From the NCBI GenBank assembly GCA_017933935.1, contig JADWQK010000760.1:1736001-1800000 (forward strand): a DNA stretch of 64,000 bases. Direction: 5' to 3'. Under the pieces are notes generated by a model. The model saw only the letters and a list, made by a program, of their open reading frames with translations. It made no database searches and was not told where the DNA came from. Shown in pieces: positions 34,901 to 44,860 of the stretch. A program made the position numbers and the translations under genes. Positions within the stretch are counted from its first letter, which is position 1; every line of letters begins with the position of its first letter. This stretch comes from Sesamia nonagrioides. Its lineage: Eukaryota > Arthropoda > Insecta > Lepidoptera > Noctuidae.

Positions 34901-37900
34901 ATGGGAAGGAACCCAGCAGCGGGAAACAGAAAAGGGTAACAAAAAAGATATACTTACAGTCAGAATAGCGATGTCGTTGGCAAATGCGGGAGGACCTGTG
35001 TAACCAGGGTGATGATTGACATTGGTAATGTAACGAATTCGTTCAGTGTTAGTATCGTTGGTGAGAACAACTGAACCAGTAAACACCCTGTACTGACTCG
35101 GAACGATGAGCGTTGGGGTTGACCTGCAAAATGTGAAAATATTAATAAATTTATCGTAGGCAATTAAGTTATTATAGTAAGTCCTTAAGACTGACTTGGA
35201 AACACAATCAACATAACAGATTTTGTTTTTTTTTAACGTTGCCCCATATTTCAAGTTACCTGTAACGTGGGTGCGTTTATAAACACTTAAACTCACATAC
35301 ACGTTACAGAAAGGTCAGATGGTTTAATCGATGTGTGTGATCAAGACGAGATACTCGAAAATGACTTTGTAAAAGAGAAAACTATATTGAAATAATTTTA
35401 TAATCCTTTCTCTACCTACATGTAAAGAAGTTAAGACAATTTTCATTAAAATGACACTAAAAACCTATATTGATGCTTTCAAAATGTGGTGCTGGATGCT
35501 ATAGATTCCTTGGACAGCATTCCGTACAAATCAGTCAATCCTTCGAGAGCTGGGTGTCACAATAAGACTCTCCTCTCTGCCTTCGAAGAATTTTAGAATA
35601 TTTTGGCCATATTGCTAGAAAGGATGGAGACAATCTTTTGTCTTGAGTTACTGGGAAAGTGGATGGATGACGTTCTAGAGGTTGTAGTCCAATAAGATGG
35701 ACTGACCAAATTCGTTCATCTCTGGACACCGGCCTGCATGTTGCTATACTCGAGGCCAGGGATCGTAACAGAAGGTGAACGATCATAAAGGAGAAGATAA
35801 TTCCACAGGGACATCCCGACTCTCAGTAATGAGGAGAACCACTTGAGGAGGAGGAGAAGGAAACCCCAAAATATTTTAAACTAGTGACCGCCCACGACTT
35901 TGTTCGCATGGAGTTAGTTATTTGAACATTTTATTTTAACCCCAAAATATTCAGCATACGTTTTAAATTTTTGCTATGCTCCACTCCTATTGGTCACAGC
36001 GTGACGTTATATAGCCTAAAACTTTTCTGGATTATTGGGCCATTCAACGCAAAAATACCATCAGGCGGGATTGCAGTCAAGCGCTAGTTTATAATTTATA
36101 AAAAAAAAAAATCAAATCAGACCAGCAGTTCCTGAGATTAGCGCGTTCAAACAAACAAACTCTTCAGCTTTATATATTGGTATAGATAGAAATTAACACA
36201 TCACTTTATCACAAGTCACATTGTGTCTGTCATACGTTTGTTATGATTTTAATTTTAGAAATACGCAACCAAAAATTTGGTGTCAATTTGTTAGAGTATT
36301 TTATTTTGAGTTGAAACTATATACCAGTTATTGTGTTAAGTGCTTACGTGCAGCAATAAGGTTTGAGATACGTATTGTATGATTTTAGCAGAAAATATAA
36401 TTATGTATGTAGAAAAAATTCTATAACTCGAAAAACAGGAAGGTAGAAAAACGAAAACTTGAATTTTTTTTCATTCCTGTACAACGTACTACTCCGCTAA
36501 TCGATTCTGTATAAATTTCACTCTGAAAAGCTAAGTAAAATGAGCCCAGGCCATACATGGCCATACAATGGCTATCCTCCCGTGGTTGTCGCAAGGGGCG
36601 ATTAAGGGAACTTTCACCGGGCAGTAGCGCTTCTCCTGTGGAATATCAAATTACTGATATCCCTAACTCGTCTGCTAAGCGTGGAGATTAAGGCACCCCC
36701 AATGTAACGGAAAACCTTGAGGGAGGCCTTTGTCCAGTAGTGGATCTCTATAGGCTGAAGAAGAAGATTGCCAATCCATAGCATTAGTCGCTGTGACACC
36801 TTACTCCTTGCTCATTTTGATGTATAAGACAAGTGGACACAGAAACAAGTAGAAATGGATATCAGTAAGTTAATCAAATAAGTTCTGAGAATCTTCGCTA
36901 AGTTTATTAGACACGCTACAAGATTTATTACTTCGAGCTTAGTTTTGTCATCGACGTAGCTTAGTTGTAAGGTAATTGAGAAAAGAGAAATCAATTGTGT
37001 TAATATTATTTATTAAGGGCAGTTGCTGATATTAATTGGAAACAAAAGTCGCAACCAAGTGCTGAGCACGCCACAATAGCGGCGGTAAGTCCCCTCTTTA
37101 AAGAGTAGCTAGAGAGGCGCCACGGCACCCTCATCTTCCGACTGATGCAGGTCCTCACCCGACACGGCTGTTTCGGGAGGTTTCTGTTCCGCATAAGGCG
37201 CCAGGAAACGCCACGGTGTCACCACTGTGGATATCATCCTGAGGACACGGTGGAGCATACGGTGGAGATCTGTTCGGCTTAGGTAGAGCACCGCCGTGTC
37301 CTCGTGGCGGCGATCTCTCGCGTCCGACCCTGGTCCAGGCCATAGTCCGGAGCGAGAGGTCATGGCAGGACATCACCTCTTTCTACGAAGCAGTGATGCT
37401 GGCAAAGGGGAAGGCGGAGCGCTTGAGAGAGCAAGAATCCCAGCTCCCTTACATCTCTAGCCGTCGCAGGAGATGCTTTGGTCGGGAGACAACATCGAAC
37501 TTCCGGACCCTGAAGGCGCGGGCTTGCGGGCGGCGAGCAGTGAGCAGCTCTCCACCCGGTAAGGACTTGCCTGTGCGCCTGGACCACGGTTTTCTATTTA
37601 ACCAATCCGCAACCAGGAGACATAGGTTTTCGTGGACCCCGTCACGACGTGTTGGCATCTCTTTGAGGCGCGCTTCAAATACAACGCTAGGCCCGGATCG
37701 ACGGCGCGTATGTCTCCTGGTTGCGGGTTAGTTAAATAGGCAACCGTGGTCCTGGCGCACAGGCAAGTGAAGAAACACGGGTGGATTTTAGTCAGTAAAA
37801 GTCTGACACGCCTTTCCGCTCCGCCCAGAGCGGGAGAGGTCATTTGATGATTTCCCATCCAGGACAAAAAAGGCAATCTATCTATTCTATGTCAGGGCTG

Positions 37901-40900
37901 CTGGTTGTTCGAATGAGATGATACCATGACACAGGAATATGATGATTTCTTTTTTTTTATAATTATAAACTAGTGCTTGAGTGCAATCCCACCTGATGAT
38001 AAGCAGTGATGCTATCGTTGATGGTAAAGCGCACTAGTTTATTAAGCCTATTCACTTAAAAATTTAGTGAATAGTAGGGAAGACGGCAGTTGAGCGAGGT
38101 GATGCAATGTTAAACCCAACAATCCGATCATCGATGCTGCGCTAGAGGGAGATTAATCTGGAGACCCTCCACGACCAAACTCCCGACACAACAACACTAG
38201 GCGCATCGTACCCGGCATACATCGCAACACAACTACTTAGACCCGTCCTCCGTACGTATTGACCAGACATAATGCCGGAACATGACGAATCGCTTGGCGG
38301 CAAGACTGGTGGGTGGTAACTTTTGCCGGCAGCCAATGTTATGGCCTACCACCGAGAAAAATTATATTTTATAATTAGTTATTTACAATGTAGTATCTAA
38401 AATATTTATTTATTAAACCTTTCTGCACAAAGTAAAACATTGCACAATGGCGGACTTTAAAGAAAATACAATTATTACTTACCCAGTGCCGTATACGTAA
38501 ACGCAAGAAGCCGTTGTCAATACATGCTGTAATGTTATCAGAACACCTCCACATCGATGACCCTTTGTATAGTGACCGATTTGATTTATTTGCTGTATGG
38601 AAACCTGCAAGATAAAGTTGTCATGTGTTATAATTGTGTCAGATATTGTGTTAATGTTGTTCTCTGAATACCTGTACTCACAAGCACTAACTCTTAAACT
38701 TAAAAAAGAAAAACTTTGCCTCTCACTAGTTATTACTCCTATATCACGGGTACATTTGCAAATATTGAAACTCACATACACAAACAGCCAGACCCGGAAA
38801 AACCCCCTAGTATCTGACCTGTAAGCCATAGAAATTTTTGTTCCATGCGGGAATCGAAACCGCGCACTTAGCACAGCAGTCGATAGCTGAACCACTGCGC
38901 CAACCGTATCAATTTGAATGTGAACATCGGGAGAGCACCTTACTGGTTATGTTTTTTAGAAAGGTCAGGTGCGTAGTAGCTATTCGCAATATTGAAAAGT
39001 AGAATTTTATAATGATTAATTAGTATCAAGCTGAAGTGGAAAGTAATCCCGTCTCGTTCATTCCCTGGTTTACTAGCGTAGTATTAATTCAAAATATTAC
39101 ATTATGAATACACACCACCACAATGCAATTATTTAAGTATAATTAATTTGAAAGACTTTTTTCTACTTAGCTTAATAATCTACGTAGTTTATTTAGCTAA
39201 GTAAAAAATTTACTTTATCATAATACACAAAATTTAATTATCTTATCTGGTACTAATAATAATCTAATCTCTTCTAGCTAAGTCAAGCGTTGAAAATCAT
39301 ACAGCATACTAGTGAAAATATTGGAGTATTAGTACTAGTGAAAACAATAGCTAGTGTATTAGACTGTTATATTTAGGCCAATTGCAAAACTACAAATTTT
39401 CGACCCTCCTGTATATTAACAGCTTTCTCAAGTAATAAGTTTAGTCTAGCTTAGCAATTAATGTGTGGCAAAACACCATAATTATTGATAAGACAAATGA
39501 TTTGTTACAGTAACAGGAACCGAGCAATAAAATCATGGTGGCAGGCAGTTGGCTCATCGCCACACAAACTACTGCCATAGCCCTTTAGCTCCCACAATTT
39601 TCAATAGATGATAAACTGCTAATATTGCATATATCCTTGTTTTACACTATAGTGTTTTGAATTTTGTCATCGAAACAACATTATTTTAACCACAGCTGGG
39701 CATCTACTCTCTGATTCTATCAACATACACTCAGTTTAATTAATTTTTCGGACGGGAAAAGGGAGTTAGTACTCATGTCATTAATTCTTAATTCGGTCCC
39801 CAAACTAACCTTATGTCCGGAGGTTATAAGGAACAACATTAAGTCGACCACATATCGTGAACATCGCGCTTAGTGAATAGACCTCTTGTATTAAGTATCT
39901 TCTTTATAGTGCCATGCAACTCTAGTAAAAACTGGATAACGTATTACTATAGAGGCGACGAAGGGCAAAGCGTGTCTTATTTGTATACTTTGGATAGGTT
40001 TGACTAGCTTTAACTATCAAATCCTTTTTATTTAATAAATTATAAACTAGCACTTAAACGCAATCCCGCCTGGTGGTAAGCAGTGATGCAATTATTGATG
40101 GTAAAGCGCACTAGTTTATTAAGAGCCTATTCACTCTAGCCTTGAAGACACTCAAATTATAGTCCGACGGAAACACCGCCACTGGAAAATTGTTCCAGTC
40201 CTTGGATGTAGGCATTATGTCGTGGTGTCAACAACGTAAGGATGGAAAGTCGCCGTACGGTGTGCCGTCCGATAGTGGAACGGAGATGAGGGAATTAAAT
40301 CATGCAATTCCCTCGCACACTCACCAGAATGCATCCTATAGAATATCGAAAGGCTGGCTACTCTACGCCTGTGCTCAAGCCTTTGGAGACCGTTTTTAGT
40401 TAAATCAGGGTCGCCAATCAGCCTCTTCGCATGCCTCTCCACTGAATCCAAAGTGTCCGGGTGACACTTTGCAGCATCAGCCGAAATGTGGCTGCAGTAC
40501 ACACGCAAAGACCTGTGATTTGTACAACATTAGAAGCTGCCTTGGTGTGAAGTACCGCCGGACCTTTGTGATAACGCTAAGTTCCTGGCACCCACCTTGG
40601 CCTGGGACCCAATGAACCGCCCAAGTTTAGGTTCGAGGAAATTTCAACTCCCAAAAGCTGTAAGCGGCGGTACACTCCAAGGATACATTCCGAAAAGTAG
40701 GAGCCAAGCTGAACGGGCTCCTTTTGGCGGTGAAAAGACATGCCTGTGATTTGGCGGCATTGAATGCTGCAAGATTGGCACTGCCCCATTCGGAGACTGC
40801 CTATAGTGCAACATTTATACGCTCTACCATAGCTGCTGTTTCGGACCGGATTGATTCCCTACTAGCCCGAGCATCCGGCAGGTAACTATCCGTAACTGCT

Positions 40901-43900
40901 GTCATCTGCATACACATAGATACCGGGCATCAGCAGACCGTTAATATGCAGCAGGAACAGAGTTGCAGAGAGAACAGAATATCCCCAAAACCTCAGAAGC
41001 TGACTCGACACCCCGTTTACACCGTTAGATAAAAATCGTAAGTGGTTGATCCACTGACTCAATGGAACGCATGCCGCCGCATGCACCTGTCGCCTAACGC
41101 CAAAAATCGAAATTAACTCTACTTTCAGACTTTACTTTAGCGACTTGTTAAAAATTTAGGTAACGATGATGACTTTTAATTTAATTCTGAATCTGTATTT
41201 CATTACCCTTCCTTGGTTTATTAAAGTAGATGTTAGTTTAGATATGTACAATCGCACCCCACTTGGAAATCGTTCAAACTCATACAATTGTTGAAAAAAG
41301 CGAATGTAATCATGTCCTTGCAATTTTAAAAGACCTCGTGCAGCGAAAACACATAAATAAGTAATGAATCATATGATTTATCATCATTACCTACCTGTAT
41401 TATATTTAGACAGAGTGATTAGATATTGAAAATACTTAATCAGTTTTATTATAATTTAATTCGACGCGTGCGTTATGCATATTTGTTTTGATTGGCACAA
41501 TGAAATTTAACACTTGATATCAAAATTCAAATGATTGAAAAGATTAATTAGACTATTTGAATTTCGATATTTTTCATTATTGCAGTATTAAACTTAAAAT
41601 AGTTTAGTTTTGAGATGAGTTTAAAGTTGAAACAAATGAAATTCGATGACAGTAGCTTTCGCTTATAACCTAAATATCAATTTCTTTACAGACAGTACGT
41701 ATTGTTAGGTATTTTTACATATATTTTCAATAAATGTGTAAATATTTCTGAATTTTAAATAGTAATACTATTTAAAATTGATTTTTTATATAAATTCAAA
41801 AATCTTCCCAGATTTTTGTTACTTCTGTTGTGTGTATGATAATTCACGGAAAGAAAAGTCGTAATATAAATTATTTATGTTGGATCACACATTTCTATAC
41901 ATTTCCTAAACCTACCAAACTCCATGAGAGTGACAGAAATGAAAGTGTGTGCTTTTTTAAATGCCACATTACATTACAATATCTCGTTCGATTCCCAGTA
42001 AAGTTCAATTTTACTTCTTCTGGATCGGTGCCAAAACCACAGGTATAGGTGTTTTGCTTCACAAAACCGAGACGGACGTAAATCTGCCTTAGATTTTTGG
42101 ACGCACGTGCGTATTTCTCGACCGCTGGTAAAGCTCGCTTACGTCGGTCACGCACTTGTACTTGTGACCGAAGTACGCAAGATACATAAAACTATGTATA
42201 CAATCTTATTTTTTGTTTATGTGAAAGCTGAATATAGTTTGATCAAGAACTGTATCGATTCCAATCATTTTTACACCATGTGATATTTTGTCACAAATAC
42301 ATTCAGAAATTATTACAGTATGGTTACTGAAAGCTGCGTAAGCTTACGCGTGCGCATGCCCGCGCTCAGCTGACGCCACAGGTCAATGCACCCAGCTCGC
42401 CCGTCCAAACAGAGCGTGGACCATATTTTTGTTGGGACAACCAAGTAGGATAACAAGCTCATAACTTGATGGTTTGTCGTGATATCTTTTTATAATTTTG
42501 TACATAGATTCTTTATTTAAAAATACTGGACACGTATTTCTGGTTTCGCATAAACAAAAAATAATCTTAAACACATAATATTCTGGTCTGCATTCCTCGC
42601 ACTGATGTTGGTCGTTTACATCAGTCACGCGTATGAATATACATTATGTTCGTATAGCACTGTATTTCGACGGTGTCATCTGTCACGCGCCGTGTATCAT
42701 GCGTGTTGGTCTCGCTCGTCAGTGCTACGTTTGTAGGTCGACCAACGAGCATGGTGCCGCACTTTGTGCAAGCGCCTGGTGCTATATGTATACGTACGCG
42801 ATCGACATCAGCGCCGTTAGACCTAGTACTACACTACTTACTACATGGTATGGTAAATCAAAACAAAAATCGATCAAAATACATTCAATACAACAAAACA
42901 TATGTACAATGGGTCTTATCGCTAATGCAATCTCTTCTAGACCACCTTCTTGAGATAAAACATCCACTTATTCATATCAGTGCGTACCTATCAATGAACC
43001 TGCCATTGATTTTTTTTCAGAATAGTATCTGATGAATATAAACAAACTGATACCATAGAGTCTGCCAAATAATGGATTGAGCGGTTCTAATTTCAAGGCC
43101 AAAAGAAAACAGAAATAAAATATAAAGTAATATTTTTTTTAATAATTATAAAATAGTGATGGTAAGCAGAGATGCAATCGTTGATGGTAAAGCGCGCTAG
43201 TTTAATAAGCCCATTCACTCAAAAAATTGAGTTATTAGGAAGGAAGACGGCAGTTGAGCGAAGTGATGTTTAACTTAATGTTTAACCCAGAGGGAGATTG
43301 ATCTGGAGACTCTCTACGACCAAACTCCCTACACAACAACATTTGGCGCATCGTACCCGGCACACATCGCAACGCAACTGCTCCGACCCGTCCTCCGTAC
43401 GATTTCACCAGGCATCATGCTGGAACACGAAGAATCGCTTCGCGGCAAGACTTTGTCTGGGGGTGGTAACTTCTGCCGGCAGCCGATGTAATGGCCTACC
43501 ACCGAGTAAATGTTTCTCAATATTCAATCTAAGTAGTTTTTATTATAAAACAATTTAATTTCTACCCAATTAAATAATATATATTTTTTATAGTCGGTAA
43601 GCTGTGTTGTTTTTATTGAAAAAACTATGTATATAGGAAACCGCTTCTAATGGTCTTTTTCTATTTGTGTTAATCTCTTTACCAATCGATAATGTACTTG
43701 ATAATGGACGTAGCCATTGCTTATCACTTACTCACGTGGTTGCGTGTTTTAAGCGTAGGTAAAAATTAAATTGAATTAATAAACCTCCTGAAATAACGGT
43801 GAGGTCAATCCTCACCCCTGTAATAATTATTTGAACAAGACTAACATAAATATCAATTCAAGTAATTACATAGTTAAATAAGGGCACAATACTTAATACA

Positions 43901-44755
43901 CTTGATAAAATAAAAGAGTGTTTTATGCAGAGTTGCCCAAGGAATAATATTTTTCTTAAATAATAGTTCATTTTATATTTTTAAATGTTTTTATATTATT
44001 TATATTTTGAAATATAATTCAAAAGTGTTTATTAAAATAAAATAATAATAAAAAGATTTTAAAACTACTTACAGCATATGGAAACTGGTTTTCTAACGCA
44101 AGGCCTCCGCCAGTGAGACGGCTTTCTGGCTGGCGAGGCAACGCGCTTGCAGCTGTTAACGAAAAAGACAGAAAATAATAATTTGTTGATAAGTGAAATA
44201 TAAAATCATATTTTTAAGCTGCCTACTTATTTTACAAAGGCAAAATATGGTTTTACATGGACAAAAATTGGAATAGTCTAATTTTTCTTTTTTACACTCA
44301 GGCATTATTTTTTGTTCCTTACAAAATTTGTATATTGTGGGGCACAAAAAATGATGTTGTTTCTTGAAATTGTCGTGCTAATAAAGTGTAAATGATTATC
44401 TACATACCTGATTAGGTAGGTACGATCACACGAAATTATTCGATACCCAATGTATTTTTTGGCATTTTATAATAGAATCAAAGAATTGAATTAGAGAGAA
44501 AGAGAGAATCAGAGTACTGCTCTTTAATTAAATGTCACTTCGTTTTCAATGTTGAAAAAATATTTCGCTCAGTAATTAAGATTTCGAAAACTGAAATGTT
44601 AATCCACTTTTGTTGCTGACTGTGATATAAGTTAAAATTATTTCACAATGTTAGGTAAGTCTATTGTCATTGCTACCCAAATAATTAAAAAAATAAATAA
44701 AAATAAAACACTTACCGCAAAAAGCGAGTACAAAAAAGGTCAAAACCTTTTCCAT
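19682..44755 (-). CDS. Secreted serine protease homologue, catalytically dead, seven exons
   Basis: Spliced CDS (minus): 44755-44716, 44152-44073, 38604-38483, 35123-34958, 31650-31522, 30710-30564 and 19906-19682. This is 909 nt, 302 aa, with every junction GT-AG and phases matching. Order: signal peptide (about residues 1-17), short pro-segment ending ESR, activation site R|LTGG (usual R|IVGG), then the chymotrypsin fold with CGG, TASC, NDIAIL, GWGS, MLC, GDFGNG, PEVYTRV. Numbered as chymotrypsin, His57 is Ser, Asp102 is kept and Ser195 is Phe, so peptide hydrolysis is not expected; such homologues usually act as cofactors, decoys or binding proteins (family knowledge). Cysteines for bonds 42-58, 136-201, 168-182 and 191-220 are all present. 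A hydrophobic C-terminal tail (about residues 283-298) is atypical and suggests membrane or GPI anchoring (inference). Introns up to 10.7 kb are filled with transposons. Confidence 0.9.
19964..20356 (-). mobile_element. SINE A, full length, in intron 6
   Basis: Flanked by a perfect 16-bp duplication acagttaataattact (19948-19963, 20357-20372). Same structure as 2714-3105, inserted 58 bp upstream of exon 7. Confidence 0.92.
20373..20875. other. Intronic, no feature recognised
   Basis: AT-rich intron 6 DNA. Confidence 0.4.
20876..21152 (-). mobile_element. tRNA-like SINE, second copy of the 1000-1380 family
   Basis: Minus-strand head TGGCTTATTGGTATCGG (A-box-like) and GTAGGTTCAAACGCC (B-box-like), body with tttactttgtgtaaa and aacccgcactggg. 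Confidence 0.6.
21153..21700. other. Intronic, no feature recognised
   Basis: AT-rich; runs up to the LTR element's target site duplication. Confidence 0.4.
21705..24002 (+). repeat. 5' LTR, 2298 bp
   Basis: TG...CA ends. Differs from the 3' LTR at scattered sites, e.g. gggcagtggg vs aggcagttgg near 22188, a 4-bp indel in cagcttc(gttt)ggct near 22698, and ttcccggc vs ttcccgc near 23490. Confidence 0.95.
24051..24596 (+). repeat. Direct repeat in the LTR-element leader, split by a SINE
   Basis: 24051-24163 and 24468-24596 are diverged copies of one unit starting cagtgcaacgagaaa and containing ggtt(a/g)ctacgaaataaa and gatgggtttattacc. The intervening 300 bp hold a tRNA-derived SINE. Confidence 0.75.
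24170..24422 (-). mobile_element. tRNA-derived SINE inside the LTR element
   Basis: Minus-strand head reads GTCTCCGTGGCGCAGCGG (A-box region) and GGGTTCGATCCCCGG (B-box), with a tail of ATTT repeats near 24170. An intact tRNA is excluded because no acceptor stem closes after the T-arm. Confidence 0.75.
24700..25200 (+). repeat. ~60-bp periodic array with tRNA T-arm-like motifs
   Basis: GTTCGA-type motifs sit at 24703 (gggttcgattcccgc), 24762 (gtgttcgatcacc), 24826 (aggttcgattcccgc), 24921 (aagttcaaat), 24979 (gggttcgatcccc), 25099 (gggttcgactccc) and 25163 (gtttcaaatc). Intervals cluster around 58-64 or twice that. Units at 24979 and 25099 also share downstream sequence (aaa.tgtga.t). Confidence 0.6.
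25797..26080 (-). mobile_element. Jockey-like LINE 3' UTR fragment in the LTR element
   Basis: Contains a (GAATA)n tail at 25797-25822, then ctctttactatgtacacc, tgggcggtcttatcgctc and gcctttgggtgga, a 3' UTR type I associate with lepidopteran Jockey-like LINEs. Confidence 0.45.
26081..27318 (+). other. LTR element internal region, non-coding
   Basis: No ORF with retroviral-type motifs; ends at the polypurine tract agaggggggaa (27308-27318). Confidence 0.6.
27319..29620 (+). repeat. 3' LTR, 2302 bp
   Basis: Near-identical to 21705-24002 and preceded directly by the purine tract. The 66-68-codon ORFs seen in both LTRs are conserved only because the LTRs are young. Confidence 0.95.
29625..30563. 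other. Intron 6, no feature recognised
   Basis: Contains only an (ATTC)n run near 29988. No exon signals were found. Confidence 0.4.
30564..30710 (-). CDS. Protease homologue exon 6
   Basis: 49 codons, phase 0 to phase 0, acceptor TTTCCCCAG, donor GTAAGT. Encodes ASVTQRY, NICTHQY (Cys168), LPSMLCALS (Cys182) and SKGC (Cys191). The residue at position 189 of the specificity pocket reads Lys, unlike Asp in trypsins. Confidence 0.9.
30825..31136. mobile_element. MITE with ~70-bp TIRs, copy 1
   Basis: 312 bp with TIRs starting GGCGNCGATTCTGTTGTTCAC and flanked by att on both sides (30822-30824, 31137-31139). A second copy is at 53464-54446. It lies between exon 6 and its partial duplicate. Confidence 0.8.
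31145..31275 (-). pseudogene. Partial duplicate of exon 6
   Basis: Matches 30553-30682 at all but a few positions. It lacks the first nine codons and the acceptor, and its donor is mutated (GTAAGT to ATAAGT). One Lys codon becomes Thr. It cannot be spliced as an exon. Confidence 0.9.
31522..31650 (-). CDS. Protease homologue exon 5
   Basis: 43 codons, phase 0 in and out, acceptor TTTCAG and donor GTAAGT. Encodes LNTPFNTSLVNVVPL, AQC (Cys136) and VVGWGSQN, the conserved GWG region. Confidence 0.9.
31805..32305 (-). mobile_element. LINE C-terminal ORF and 3' UTR (family of 48472), copy
   Basis: The 123-codon frame 31893-32264 encodes RRAKRLIGDPDL, LSVFYRMHFGEC, FHPYVVNTTTIRT and SRDWNNLPAAVFP, the C-terminus of a Jockey/CR1-superfamily ORF2. 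The tail aataaactag..poly-A points left. Uninterrupted but 5'-truncated. Confidence 0.85.
32306..33619. other. Intron 4, no clear feature
   Basis: 32760-32840 is locally GC-rich. Two 10-bp motifs recur (cctgtccgac/gatcggacaggg near 32580 and 32960) as the ends of a possible 390-bp inverted-repeat element spanning about 32570-32985 (agaaaaccctgtccg / cggacagggttttct). Confidence 0.45.
33620..33846 (+). mobile_element. Helitron, Lep1-like type
   Basis: Reads attaatattataaatgcaaaagt, tctgtctgttacgctttccc, aaatttggcacagacaat and ends gaagctgcgggcggaaagctagta. A 5' part of the same family is at 57007-57190. Confidence 0.8.
33848..34745 (-). mobile_element. mariner transposase remnant
   Basis: From 34702 the minus strand encodes the N-terminal DNA-binding region (IEEICDVIMAHRRLTIREIADTIG), then TMDETWVS (first catalytic Asp, near 34360), NVLFHQNNQHV, where the usual HQDN Asp reads Asn, and TPSDFWLFPNLKK (third position). 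A mariner transposase would cut and paste the element; here frameshifts divide the frame and the second Asp is lost, so it is inactive. It directly abuts the Helitron end at 33846. Confidence 0.85.
34958..35123 (-). CDS. Protease homologue exon 4 (Asp102)
   Basis: 166 nt, entry phase 2 (completing a Gly codon), exit phase 0; acceptor TTTTGCAG, donor GTAAGT. Encodes STPTLIVPSQYRV, SVVLTND, HHPGY and NDIAILT, retaining the catalytic Asp in the usual NDIALL context. Confidence 0.9.
35480..35870 (+). mobile_element. RTE-like LINE C-terminal fragment
   Basis: Plus-strand pieces read YFGHIARKDGDNLL, SPIRWTDQIRSSLDTGLHVAI and ARDRNRR, followed by gacatcccgactctcagtaa and an aggaggaggagaagg tail. 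Several stops make it a fossil. Confidence 0.7.
35881..36186 (+). mobile_element. Helitron with a small element-B tail insert
   Basis: Same family as 17653-17928. At 36057-36108 about 50 bp of the element-B/LINE 3' end (ggcgggattgcagtcaagc..poly-A) is inserted. Confidence 0.7.
36187..36679. other. Intron 3, no feature recognised
   Basis: No exon or known repeat seen. Confidence 0.4.
36680..36775 (+). mobile_element. RTE-like LINE 3' end
   Basis: Contains gggaggcctttgtccagtag and ctataggctgaagaagaaga, matching 63380-63441. Confidence 0.6.
36776..37082. other. Intron 3, no feature recognised
   Basis: AT-rich, uncalled. Confidence 0.4.
37083..37872 (+). mobile_element. R1-clade LINE ORF2 C-terminus and 3' UTR
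   Basis: Reads FRLMQVLTRHGCFG, CHHCGYHPEDTVEHTVEIC (the CCHC zinc-binding motif typical of the R1-clade C-terminus), SWQDITSFYEAVMLAKGKAE and SRRRRCFGRET. The 3' UTR contains ttttagtcagtaaaagtctg and gtcatttgatgatttcccat. A foldback (37569-37764) disrupts the UTR. Confidence 0.8.
37569..37764. repeat. 56-bp inverted repeat in the R1 3' UTR
   Basis: 37569-37624 and 37709-37764 are inverted copies with about five mismatches (gcctgtgcgcc..ggagacata), around an 84-bp centre. Confidence 0.85.
37953..38355 (-). mobile_element. Short element B, near full length
   Basis: Poly-A side at 37953, 5' end ctcggtggtaggcc at 38355 on the minus strand. Ends 128 bp downstream (in gene direction) of exon 3. 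Confidence 0.75.
38483..38604 (-). CDS. Protease homologue exon 3 (lost His57)
   Basis: 122 nt, phase 0 in and phase 2 out, acceptor TTGCAG, donor GGTAAGT. Encodes VSIQQINQIG, HRCGGVLITLQHVLTTASC and VYVYGT. The sequence TASC aligns with the family TAAHC, so the catalytic His is Ser while the Cys42-Cys58 pair remains. Confidence 0.9.
38720..38908 (-). mobile_element. SINE family D, reversed, in intron 2
   Basis: Contains ctcacatacacaaacagcca, cagacccgg and B-box complement gcgggaatcgaaaccgcgc, then cactgcgccaacc as the A-box side. Confidence 0.7.
38909..40029. other. Intron 2, no feature recognised
   Basis: AT-rich. No exon-like ORF with splice sites was found. Confidence 0.4.
40030..41095 (-). 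mobile_element. LINE ORF2 fragment (RT to C-terminus), decayed
   Basis: Same family as 31805 and 48472 but reaching further 5'. Minus-strand pieces read SVLSATLFLLHINGLL and YADDSS (RT motif C, near 40890-40915), CLFTAKRSPFSLAP, FTPRQLLMLYKSQV, then ERHAKRLIGDPDL and LSIFYRMHSGEC. Several frameshifts and stops; the 3' UTR ends near 40030. Confidence 0.8.
41096..42207. other. Intron 2, no feature recognised
   Basis: Contains a short palindrome near 41755-41780 (aaatagtaatactattt). Nothing else is callable. Confidence 0.4.
42208..42562. mobile_element. MITE (AAACAAAAAAT family), copy 1
   Basis: 355 bp, TIRs ATTTTTTGTTTATG.GAAA / TTTCGCATAAACAAAAAAT, flanked by the 6-bp duplication aatctt (42202-42207, 42563-42568). 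Second copy at 46147-46508. Confidence 0.8.
42569..43131. other. Intron 2, no feature recognised
   Basis: Several overlapping ORFs (42633-43032) compete in different frames and none has a recognisable domain. Confidence 0.4.
43132..43506 (-). mobile_element. Short element B, near full length
   Basis: Same ends as 37953-38355 with an internal deletion after gtttaaccca. Confidence 0.75.
43507..44072. other. Intron 2, no feature recognised
   Basis: AT-rich. Confidence 0.4.
44073..44152 (-). CDS. Protease homologue exon 2 (activation site)
   Basis: 80 nt, phase 1 in and phase 0 out, acceptor GTTAACAG, donor GTAAGT. Encodes the end of the signal peptide, the pro-segment LPRQPESR and the mature start LTGGGLALENQFPYA, equivalent to IVGG..A....FPY of the family. 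Confidence 0.88.
44716..44755 (-). CDS. Protease homologue exon 1 (signal peptide)
   Basis: ATG at 44755 starts MEKVLTFFVLAFC, a typical hydrophobic leader, ending at donor GCG|GTAAGT in phase 1. The in-frame join with exon 2 gives a consistent signal peptide ending ASA. Confidence 0.85.
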
Positions 44756-44860
44756 TATTAAAAATCAAATCAGAATAATATAACAAAACCCCTATGACAA
44801 ACAGCTGTACTAGAAGTGAGTCGATCAGGGCAAGATATCAAAACAAACGAACATCACTAT

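Noticed and set aside
37393..37731. 112-codon ORF as a host gene
   Set aside because: It overlaps the R1 C-terminal fragment (EAVMLAKGKAERL..SRRRRCFGRET) and its foldback UTR.
42633..43032. Overlapping 106- and 119-codon ORFs as genes
   Set aside because: Competing frames in the same DNA without domains, splice support or conserved motifs.
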